In this document: positions 55,632-64,000 of the stretch, in pieces
Numbering within the stretch: position 1 is the stretch's first letter
How the letters are laid out: each line of letters begins with the position of its first letter
Source of the DNA: Typha latifolia
Lineage: Eukaryota > Streptophyta > Magnoliopsida > Poales > Typhaceae
Length of the DNA stretch: 64,000 nucleotides
Assembly (NCBI GenBank): GCA_019914945.1
Contig: CM034110.1
Span: 3,415,001-3,479,000 of the forward strand
Direction: 5' to 3'
The notes under the pieces: generated by a model
What the model was told of the DNA's origin: nothing
Database searches by the model: none
What the model saw: only the letters and a program-made list of their open reading frames with translations
Program-made: the position numbers and the translations under genes

Positions 55632-56537
55632 TGATACGATTCGGACTTCACTGACGTCGTCTCGAGCATGGATTCACTTTAGGAGTGTTTTTATTTCATG
55701 TTTTAGTGTTTAATTTCCATTAAAATAAGTTTTCTGTAAGTCACGTTCGAACGCGGGTGGAGTGAGTTCGAACGCGGTTTGTGAACGGGGTTGTGAACGT
55801 GGTGAAGAGAATGTACTGTGCGTTCGAATGCGGTGCGTAAATCCAGAAGAGCGAACTCGGTGCGTTCGAATGCGGTCGGGCGAGTTCGAACACGGTCGAC
55901 GAAAATTGTGTTTTTAGGGTTAATTTGAGTTGTTGGTTAGCCTATTAAAGGATGTGGTAGGCAACCAAATTGAGGATTGATTATTGAGATTGAGTTTTGC
56001 CTTGCCTCCTTCGTCTTCTTCGCTCCCGTTCTCTCAATCCCCGGCGACGCCGCTTCTAACCTCCCTCGTCTGGCTAATCACCCTAGTCCCTTAGGGGTGG
56101 CCCTCTTCTCCCCCTTCGTCCAATCTATCCAACACTTGCCCTAATCCTTCCATCAACCACAACCCTTCCACCATCACTTTTCACCGGTGCTACCACATTA
56201 ATGCCGGTCCACCTTCAACCACCATTACCTAGGATCACGTGCCTCCATCCACGGATCCAAAATAAACCATCTGACCTTTGTCCACAAATCAGAGGATATC
56301 TCGAGATCCCCACATCCAATTCCCTGCAACTGGATTTGTTGGAAAGCTCTTTTCTGAGGCTACAACATATCAAAGTTTCACATCGATCCGACGGCGGCAT
56401 ATTTCAGGATCTTATTTCAAAGTTCCATGCCAGATCTAGTCCAGATCAAGAATTGGAAGAGATCGATCCTTCACCAAAAAGGCGAGATCGTATCAAGCTG
56501 GTATGAGAGCTTCATAGCCAGAGGCGTGATCGTACCA
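55632..56537 (+). repeat. 3' LTR of gypsy E4, one extra PBS unit
   Basis: It is 906 bp, beginning TGATACGATTCGG. It carries the 42-bp unit (AGCTGGTATGAGAGC, one base changed) as its last 42 bp and ends GATCGTACCA, directly followed by the ATATT duplication. This proves the PBS-containing unit is inside the LTR. Confidence 0.95.
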
Positions 56538-56542
56538 ATATT

Positions 56543-57223
56543 ATACGAATTATACTTAGCTAATAATTATACTAGTTAGTGTAAATTATCAAAACTATTA
56601 ACTATCTAAATAAAGTAATTCACCTTAACTTTAGAAAATAAATTTCATAATTAATAAAAATTAAAAATAGGGAGAAACCCCTTTGCTACAATGATAGGCT
56701 AAGCCTAGCACTATGATAGAAAAACAGGAGGAGGAAACGAGGAAGAAGAAGAAGAAGAAGAAAGAAAGAAGAGGAGAAGGAGATGGGAAGGGAGTCGAGC
56801 TAGTAGGGAGGGGCCCAACCACTACTGGCCAGTGATCAACCTCTCGTTGGCGGCTCGGGTTCGACGAACCTAAGACAGCTAGAGAGAAAGTGTGTGAGAG
56901 AGAGAGGAGAAAAGAGAGAGAAAGAGGAAGAGAAGAGAAGGGCTAACCTCAACGGCAACGATGATAGTAGGTCAGTGTCGGCAAGAGGGGGAGAACGGGG
57001 AGAGTGAGAGAGAGAGAGAGACTAAGAAAGAGAGAGAGAGAGAGAGAGATGAAGAGTGAGTGAGGCAGTGAGGGAGTGCAGCAGCACTGGCGGCAATAGT
57101 GGCGAGGCCCACTGCGCTCAGTTGGCCTGGCCCGATTAGTTAACTAGATGGCTGGGGGGCGTGTGGCACCCTCGCTGTGACTGGCAAGGTCATGCCATGA
57201 AATTGTTTTTTTAGGTTGTTACA
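56543..57223 (-). mobile_element. L-family LTR L6, second part
   Basis: It continues the L6 sequence after E4. The AT-rich body is followed by purine-rich repeats (56730-57055), then the minus-strand start TGTAACAACCTAAAAAAA ending at 57223. It lacks the G-box terminus because its other end stops at 51100. Confidence 0.75.
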
Positions 57224-58160
57224 ACACCACCTTCATCAACCCCAGCTCAGCTCAACCACATCCACCACTCTGCAAAAACTTTACTAATTCGTTAAGATTC
57301 GATCCTTCATCCTGGATCTAGCAAACCTCTAAATATTAATCTAATCAATCCGTTGAATCCCAACATCTAATATTGAAGGTTCGTAGTAGACCTAGCTTCA
57401 AGTCCGGAGGTTTAATCATGAATTGGAGGCTAGATTCGTATTTACATCATTCGTGGGAGTAGGAAGACTCCTTTGAATAATCGATTAAAGGTGGACAGTA
57501 ACCGTAGTAGGTGAGGGAAGCCCTGGCCGCTTGTTTATTTAGACTAATTTTTTTAATATCCTTATCATACCTATTAGTACCGATCTCTTTTCGTCCCAAA
57601 ATGATAGACAAATAAGGAGAATGTATAAAAAGAGCTCTCGATAATGATAGCAGAAACAGAGATATTGAACCATCTGTCAGTACATTTTCAGGCGTCTGTC
57701 TAATTTTACATTGTTGTATAACGTGAGCAAGATAAGCATGAAAGCAACAAATGATACGTAATGATCTCCTAGGATGTAACTCATCAAACACTTTTTTAAA
57801 TGAATCTTTGTCCTCCTCCAAAACGTGCAAGGACAATCACTCACCTACACAGGAAAGCCAAACCAGCTTTTAAGCTTCTGAGATTCCTTCACTTCACTTA
57901 TTTCCTTTTTTCTTCAAAGGAAAGAAAAACGGAAAATGAAAAGGAATAAAGGACAAACCCCACATGCAAACCATGATACCGAAAGGGCACATGACCCTCC
58001 GGCAGATAAAAGAAAGCCAGATGTGCAAACTACAGAAAAACAAATTAAAGTGAAGACTACAAATACCAAGTCCTCCAAACAGAACTACAAGACCTGCCAT
58101 TAAATGTTAATACTGACACTCATTATCGTGTCGCTCAGTAGATTAATCCACGTTCTCCGA
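57224..58160. other. Intergenic DNA 3' of the DUF4228 gene
   Basis: No convincing gene. A minus-strand frame of 129 codons (57447-57836) has no recognisable motif. Part of the stretch next to 58160 is likely the 3' untranslated region of the neighbouring gene. The last repeat boundary is at 57223. Confidence 0.45.
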
Positions 58161-58706
58161 CTATACCTTCCTACTGCTCGCCAGGCTCCACTGGTCCGAG
58201 CTAGCCACCGAGGACGCTGCCGCAACATTCCCACATTTGGCTACCGTCCTAACACTCTCAATCAACACCTCTGTTCGTGAATCCTGAGATAATATCTCAT
58301 TCAGCTGATCCGGACTTATCACCAACTTCACCTTCCACACTCCACCAACGCCACTTCCTCCGGCGTAGTTATGCAACGTTTGCGTCGACATATCCATCTG
58401 TTGCCTTCCCCACAGCCCCTGGTGGTCGAATGATATCCGATAAGGAACAGCGAGCGATGGCTGGCCTGACGGTGGACGGTTGAGGGGGCGCAGATAGTAA
58501 AGTTCACCGCCGAGGAGCTCCTCTTTATGGAGAAGTGGCTCGGAGAAGAGATCAAGACTTCGAAAGATACGGTGGCCTGGGAAGCCATTGGTGATGCATT
58601 CGGCAGTGACCGGTGGACAGAGCTCCATCATTCCGCCATTGCATGTCACGACCTTTATCGTTGAACCATCAACCTCTCCGAAGCCTCGGAATGCACAGTT
58701 GCCCAT
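58161..58706 (-). CDS. DUF4228/PADRE domain protein
   Basis: A 181-residue single-exon gene. The start was set at the ATG at 58706 rather than upstream because the family typically begins MGNC; Gly2 and Cys4 suggest N-myristoylation with possible palmitoylation, hence membrane attachment. The hallmark N-terminal block is KVVTCNGGMMELCPPVTAE (about residues 19-37), followed by a conserved hydrophobic region with GELYYLRPLNRP (about 72-83). A WKVKLVISPDQLNEILSQ segment (about 130-147) and a Ser-rich tail follow. Length and layout are normal for this plant-specific family, several members of which respond to stress and pathogens; the exact function is unknown. The frame is intact. It is the only clear host gene in the window, about 940 bp from the nearest recognised repeat. 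Confidence 0.9.
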   Translation of the reverse strand: MGNCAFRGFGEVDGSTIKVVTCNGGMMELCPPVTAECITNGFPGHRIFRSLDLFSEPLLHKEELLGGELYYLRPLNRPPSGQPSLAVPYRISFDHQGLWGRQQMDMSTQTLHNYAGGSGVGGVWKVKLVISPDQLNEILSQDSRTEVLIESVRTVAKCGNVAAASSVASSDQWSLASSRKV

Positions 58707-60531
58707 CTTTAATTTTACCTTACTAATTCTCTCAACCTCCTCTGGAGAAAGCAAAATAGCCAGGGAAGGGAAGTACTTTATCAGTGTACATTTTAAGGGC
58801 AAGGTAGGAGTGAAACCGCGTCACTTTGGCCTCTTGTTGGTCCCACGGGGGATCCGGCTGTTCTCAAAAGATGGTGAGATTTGGTAGGATGCTAATCTTT
58901 TCATCGGATTTTGTCTTCGTGTCTATTATCTATAGCTTAGAGAGTGCAAAGAAACTAAAGAGGGCTGTATATTGGTAAGGTCAAAAGAGAAAAAGTTATA
59001 CAAGTTTGTGTATGAAGTATTCATATAGATGGTATAGTTGCTGATTTCTCATGGGCCAACCATCCGCGTTTCATGGGCTACTGACTATTTTCCACCGACC
59101 GCAGTGGAGACAATACTCATGTAAGTGAGTTTCATCTTTCAACCATTTTAAAAAGGAAAGTTGTGGCAGATTCTCTAAAGCTCAGTTTAAAGGAAATTTC
59201 AATAGGCCCTCGACATAATTCCTGGTAGAATCAACCATTGAGGTTATGCCATTACCGTACTTCAGAAAATTTATTCAGTGTGGTTATTAATTCACGCCCG
59301 GGGAAGGGAAATGAATTTCATGAAGACCCTGCTATCATGTAAAGTTGGGATCATATATATAGGTTGAAATGGAGTGAACGTTTCAGTTTGGGGGTAATAA
59401 TAGAGACACAAGCAAATATTGAGGAGTTGAAACTAACGGAGTTGAAGAAGGATCTCTTCTTCTCAGGACCACACACTAGCCATGATTGATTCCAACACTA
59501 TAAGAGCAACCATTCCGCCCACGATCTTGAATGTTTGCGTTGCTACAGTGCTTCCACGAGATTTGATATGTTGCCTTACTTGGGTTGCACTCCATAGGAT
59601 CGTTCTTATATTGGATTAATGATCGTCAGAATCATACAAAGTATTATTATTTTCTTCACTCTGGTTGTTTTTTTTTTTTTTTTTTTTTTTTTTGCTGATT
59701 GGTGTGTTCCTAGTCATAAAACAAAAAGCATTCCATAATTAATGGCATTGGCATGAGCTAGACGTGCGTAAGGGCCAGGGCGCCAGTCTAAGCTAGGTCG
59801 AGTTTGGACTAAAGTACCCAGTATGCTGCCTTAGATAGGAAAAAAGAAAAAGTCGATCTTGGCTGTATGTGTGGACTAGGGGTGACAATCGGGTTGTGTC
59901 AACTGAGTTTGGGTTCGGTCAAATTTGAGTCAGATCAATTTCACTCTAACTGAACATGATTTAATTATTAAATGGATTACATTTGGTAGATATGAACATA
60001 ACTTAATTATTAAATTGGTAACATGACACAACCTGTATAACCCATTTAATAAATAGGTTGTGTTAACACGGCACAATAAATTTAACACGACACAACACAT
60101 TAATATTAACTATATGTAAAAATCAATATTTATTAATTTATCATATTTAAATAGTGCAGTATACAAACAAATTAGGCTCTTTCCAACTCAAACCTCAACT
60201 CATACAATATAAAAATAATAATTCTAATAATATATCGTAACACACAAATTCATACAACATAGTTTTAACTCTTAATGACAATTACAACATAGTTTCTAAC
60301 TTCAATCCATGATGGAACTTTTAAAGCTAGCTTGTTTGTCCATATCTTTTGTACTCTAATAAATCTAACTAACCTTTTTAAAACTTAAATTGATTGAAAC
60401 AATGGGTTTGATACTTGATTTAATCCTAATATAATTCTTATCGTCGTCCCCCCTTAATAAGGTCCTATAGAATGAGTCAACAACCTCCTCCGCGACCAGC
60501 TCTAGTGGATTATGTTCCACGATGGCCGGCT
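58707..60531. other. Upstream and intergenic DNA of the DUF4228 gene
   Basis: No supported gene. The first few hundred bases probably hold the minus-strand promoter and leader. A run of 26 T lies at 59668-59693. From about 59876, TAGGGGTGACAATCGGGTTG and many (A)CACGACACAAC(C) blocks to about 60110 resemble a hAT-type miniature element end, but no second end was found. Confidence 0.45.
59668..59693. repeat. Poly-T tract (26 T)
   Basis: A homopolymer run. It could be the poly-A tail of a reverse-oriented retroposed sequence, but no retroposon body is recognised next to it. Confidence 0.9.
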
Positions 60532-61330
60532 TGTAACACCCGCCACTAAACACATGCCCTTCACGTGGATAGAACCCACGTAATTACCATGTCATCTGCT
60601 GGTCAATGTTTAAACACAATATACAAGCGAAAACTCTATATTTCCATAAATAATACGGACAAAAAAAACCCATAACACCAAGGCCACAGCAAGCCCGAAT
60701 AACATTCATAAAAAAATAAAGCAATACCTACGCAGGAGCTACAAGCCATCTAGCTTAATTTACATGATTAGAATAAGATAAGTAGTAGAAGACTAAACAC
60801 GAGTCTTCGCCATATCCTCCATAGGCCCGAGGTCATCTACTAATCTAAAAATAATTTCACCAGATAGTGGTGAGCATAAAGTTCAGCAAATACCCAATGC
60901 TATAATCTAAAAGTAGTGCAATGAAAGATGCAACAATAATTAAATGTGAATACGAGCATCATATTCAAATAGTATGCATCAGTACCACATACTCGTCATG
61001 CTCATCCAATGGGCACATTTATTAGCAATCGATAACCTACCATGCATCATTCTAGACTATCTAGTCCTTAAACTCGAGCTCACACTGAGTTTCGCCTAGA
61101 GGGCATATCAATGCTACACTGCATAACATGCATCCTCTCAGACTACTACACGGTCGTCCACCACCACCCTTGGCCGTCCACCACCCTCCGACGACCGCCA
61201 CAACGTCAGATATTACCGTTTTGCCCTCCCTGACGTATCTCCACTATTTTATTTTTATCTTTTCATCCCTTCCTCCAATTTGGTTGGAACTAGATCCATT
61301 AGAACCCTAACTCATGATGCTACTCCACCT
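60532..61330 (-). mobile_element. Reverse fragment of a D-family long LTR
   Basis: It begins TGTAACACCCGCC at 60532. The following CACGTGGATAGAACCCACG...CATGTCATCTGC and the TGGTGAGCATAAAG region follow the minus-strand order of the 2980-5608 LTR and the 621-1190 fragment. Similarity fades after about 61130, and the far boundary is uncertain. No duplication was found. Confidence 0.6.
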
Positions 61331-61384
61331 AAATTTTCATAATCATCCAAAAGATAGAACATTCCAGATCTAGTTTGTAACATG

Positions 61385-62228
61385 TACATGCATATCTGAG
61401 CTCGTGAAGGAAGGGAAAGGTAGGAGAAGAATAGGCTGCAAGCTCGGCGGTATCGGGTTGGCGCGATAGTGCATCCGCCACTTTATTCTGTTCTTGTATT
61501 GTATTTCATAATCATACCCCAATAATTTTGTGACCCATCTCTGCTGTGCCGGAGTGTGTATACGCTGTCTCATAAAGTATGGAAAACTCCTTTGATCGAT
61601 TCGAATAATGAATCGTCTACCGATCAAATAAGGACTCCACTTTGTCACCGCATGCAGAATTGCCAACATCTCCATCTCATAAGTCGATAATTGCTGAGAT
61701 TTTTGTGATAAAGCTTTGCTAAGATAGGCAATGGGACGTCCTCCTTACGTCGTCATTACAATTCTTAGTTTTTCAAAAGCTGAAGTGGCTTCATACGTCC
61801 ATCTAAAAGAGTCATTCAACAAAAAAGTGAGAGGAGCACCAATCTTACCATATCCAGCGATGAAACGGCGATAGTATCTAGTCAGCCCCAAAAATTCTTT
61901 CAATCTGGTGGTAATTGTAGGAATAGGCCAAGCAGTCATGCATGCAACCTTTTGAGGATCCGCTGCAACACCATCCACTGAAATGATGTGGCCTAAATAC
62001 TCCACTTGTGGTACTCTCCAGAGGCACTTGGACATCTTAATCTTCAATTCGTTCTGCTTCAACAAATTCATCACATTCTCCAAATGCTGCCAATGCTCCA
62101 ATTCAGTCCTACTATACACCAAAATGTCGTCAAAAAATATCAAGACATACCTTCGCAAGAGAGGACGAAATATATCATTCATGAGACCTTGAAAGGTAGC
62201 TGGAGCATTGGTGAGACCAAAAGGCATC
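61385..62228 (-). pseudogene. RT 3' part and RNase H of reverse gypsy E5
   Basis: On the minus strand: [20 protein letters not shown] near 62227, catalytic [19 protein letters not shown] near 62140, CLWRVPQVEYLGHIISVDGV, then GLTRYYRRFIAGYGK near 61880. RNase H pieces (EMLAILHAVTKW and RQRIHTPAQQRWVTKLLGYD) follow to about 61480. The region encoding the RNase H active-site start is shortened near 61745, and integrase is missing. Confidence 0.87.
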
Positions 62229-63195
62229 TGATACGATCACGCCTCTGGCTATGGAGCTCTAATACCAGCTTGATACGATCTCGCCTTTTTGGTGAAGGAT
62301 CGATCTCTTCCAATTCTTGATCTGGACTAGATCTGGCACGAAACTTTGAAATAAGATCTCGAAATATTCAGCCGTCGGATCAACGTGAAACTTTGATATA
62401 TTGTAGCCCCGAAAAAGAGCTTTCCAACAAATCTAGTTTCAGGCGAATCGGATGTGGGGATCTCGAGATATCATCCGATTTGTGGACAGAGGTCAGATGG
62501 TCTGTTTTGGATCCGTGGATGGAGGCACGTGATCCTAGGTAATGGTGGTTGAAGGTGGACCGGCGTTAATGTGGTGGCACCAGTGAAAAGTGATGGTGGA
62601 AGGGTTGTGGTTGATGGAAGGATTAGGGCAAGTGTTGGATAGATTGGACAAAGGGGGAGAAGAGGGCCACCCCTAAGGGACTAGGGTGATTAGCCGGACG
62701 AGGGAGGTTAGAAGCGGCGTCGCCGGGGATTGAGAGAACGGGAGCGAAGAAGACGAAGGAGGCAAGGCAAAACTCAATCTCAATAATCAATCCTCAATTT
62801 GGTTGCCTACCGCATCCTTTTATAGGCTAACCAACAACTCAAATTAACCCTAAAAACACAATTTTCGTCGACCGCATTCAAACTCGCTCGACCGCGTTCG
62901 AACGCACCGAGATCACTCTTCTGGATTTGCGAACGCGATGCAGGCGTTCGAACGCGCCTGCCGGTATTTGCGAGCGCGATGCAGGCGTTCACAGTGCGTT
63001 CGAACGCACAGTACATTCTCTTCACCACGTTCACAACCCCGTTCACAAACCGCATTCGAACTCACTCCACCCGCGTTCGAACGCGACTTACAAAAAACTT
63101 ATTTTAATGGAAATTAAACACTAAAACATGAAATAAAAACACTCCTAAAGTGAATCCATGCTCGAGACGACGTCGGTGAAGTCCGAATCGTATCA
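62229..63195 (-). mobile_element. Solo LTR of the E4/A gypsy family, one PBS unit
   Basis: It is 967 bp with GCATC duplications (62224-62228 and 63196-63200). The minus-strand start is TGATACGATTCGGACTTC at 63195. The motif cluster is at 62870-63090 and the TATA box CCTATAAAAGG near 62817-62827. One 42-bp unit (62229-62270, primer-site copy TGGTATTAGAGC) forms its end. It interrupts gypsy E5 in the same orientation. Confidence 0.95.
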
Positions 63196-64000
63196 GCATC
63201 AATCGAAACTCTCTTCGGTGGCAACTCCTTTGGCTCCTCAAATAGTCTAGAAATGTTATCTAATGATGTCGTGTCCTTGCACTCGTATGTCAACCCAGCG
63301 ACACTAGCTCTCGGCCTTAAGCCTCGTGTCGTCTCCAATAGCAACGTCAAATTTCATGGTCGGTTCGGCATCCAAACCCAATCTTGTCACTAACATCTCA
63401 TCTAGAATGTTGTGTGTACTCCCTGAATCAATGATGATGTGCACACAATGCTTTCTAACGAGTCCGTCTACTAGTAACATCCTCGGCGCGGAAGTACCCG
63501 AATATGTATGTATTGATATTTCAGCGTGGATATCTTCCTCCATGCCCTCCTCAACGGTCTCCTCATGGACCTCCTCTGGACACTCTCCATCATCAACAAC
63601 CTCATCATCCTCCTCTATATCGTCGATAGGCATCACACTCCCGATCGGTTTAGAACACCGATGACCGGGGGTGAAACGCTCATCACATTGAAAGTAAAGA
63701 CCCTTCGCTCTTCACTCCTCTAACTAGGCAAGTGTCAGAGTTCAAACAGGGGGTCTTGTGCCTCCTCTAATATCAGAAGAAGGTCTCAAAGGTGGTCATG
63801 GTCTAGTACTCGTAGCCGTTGTTTTTGAAATCGTAGAATTTCCAACCGGCATTCTTAGTGCAAACTGCCCATCTCGGTTGCCCTAATTGGTTTTTGCTGC
63901 CATCTTTAGAGCCTTATGTTTTTGCTCCATCCTCACGGCCTTCTCAAAGGCCTCCTCAAGAGTAGTAGTTCAAAGAGCACGAACATCTGCCTGAATCTCA
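63196..64000 (-). pseudogene. gag end, zinc knuckle and protease of gypsy E5 (runs off the window)
   Basis: On the minus strand from 64000: TLEEAFEKAVRMEQKHKALK (gag end), then a degraded knuckle near 63690, the acidic linker IDDIEEDDEVVDDGE, and protease HAEISIHTYSGTSAPRMLL with site VHIIIDSGSTHNILDEMLV near 63430. A second frame gives FEEPKELPPKRVSIDA near 63205. There the sequence meets the RT part beyond the solo LTR, showing that about 400 bp between protease and RT had been deleted before the LTR inserted. Gag upstream lies outside the window. Confidence 0.85.

Larger units (their letters stand above)
51295..56537 (+). mobile_element. Gypsy chromovirus element E4, 5.2 kb, lacks RT/RNase H
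   Basis: It has ATATT duplications (51290-51294 and 56538-56542), LTRs 51295-52232 and 55632-56537, a primer site, gag, zinc knuckle, protease, integrase and a chromodomain-like tail. RT and RNase H are absent, and protease is joined in frame to integrase. It is the least decayed gypsy copy here. Several of its stops look like C-to-T changes at CG or at CAA/TGG codons. The LTRs differ in the motif cluster (3' LTR shorter) and at scattered bases. Confidence 0.95.

Noticed and set aside
57447..57836. 129-codon minus-strand frame near the DUF4228 gene
   Set aside because: No recognisable motif, and AT-rich composition unlike the neighbouring real gene. It could be untranslated or old transposon sequence.
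59876..60110. Possible hAT-type miniature element beginning TAGGGGTGACAA
   Set aside because: Only one end is recognisable and no 8-bp duplication was found.

Overview
This window looks like a retrotransposon-filled stretch of a flowering-plant nuclear genome. The evidence is plant-type Ty3/gypsy chromovirus and Ty1/copia Sirevirus elements, initiator-tRNA-Met primer sites, a domain resembling the 'putative plant transposon protein' family, and one plant-specific DUF4228/PADRE gene. The species cannot be named from the sequence. I saw no rRNA or tRNA gene, no CRISPR array and no bacterial-type operon.

Layout. 1-1190: a CT microsatellite, unassigned DNA and a reverse long-LTR fragment. 1191-8677: an old, stop-ridden gypsy element (E1) split by a 2.6 kb solo LTR (2980-5608, target duplication GTGAG). 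8678-10227: the 3' part of another long LTR (family L). 10362-22857: a reverse gypsy LTR split by Sirevirus B (11098-22842, duplication TAACT), which is itself split by reverse gypsy element A (15043-19327, duplication ATATT). 22873-23970: solo Sirevirus LTR (duplication CCCAC). 23991-27998: gypsy remnants around a 3.1 kb non-autonomous element N (24626-27692). 27999-44083: gypsy element C, split by an L-family LTR (29414-40455) that carries Sirevirus C (29489-37696, duplication CTCTC). 44232-51099: L-family LTRs in both orientations and a diverged gypsy LTR. 51295-56537: the best-preserved gypsy element E4 (duplication ATATT), nested in another L LTR that ends at 57223. 58161-58706: the only convincing host gene, a single-exon DUF4228/PADRE gene on the minus strand. 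60532-64000: reverse long-LTR fragment, then reverse gypsy E5 carrying a solo LTR (duplication GCATC).

What stands out. (1) The 10-bp palindrome CGTTCGAACG and its half-sites form dense clusters upstream of TATA-like boxes in three promoter contexts: gypsy LTRs, Sirevirus LTRs, and an internal promoter in the Sireviruses that drives a spliced extra ORF. (2) The gypsy LTR ends carry a 42-bp unit containing the primer-binding site, in 0 to 3 tandem copies. (3) The elements are mostly parts. E4 has protease and integrase but no reverse transcriptase. C has reverse transcriptase but no integrase. Both Sireviruses lack reverse transcriptase/RNase H but keep the extra ORF. A and N carry a shared foreign segment. 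The window therefore reads as a community of non-autonomous LTR elements with overlapping promoter code and complementary gene losses, presumably mobilised in trans by intact relatives elsewhere.

Element boundaries were set by TG...CA ends, primer-binding sites and 5-bp target duplications read directly from the sequence. Protein family names rest on motif recognition, without database searches.
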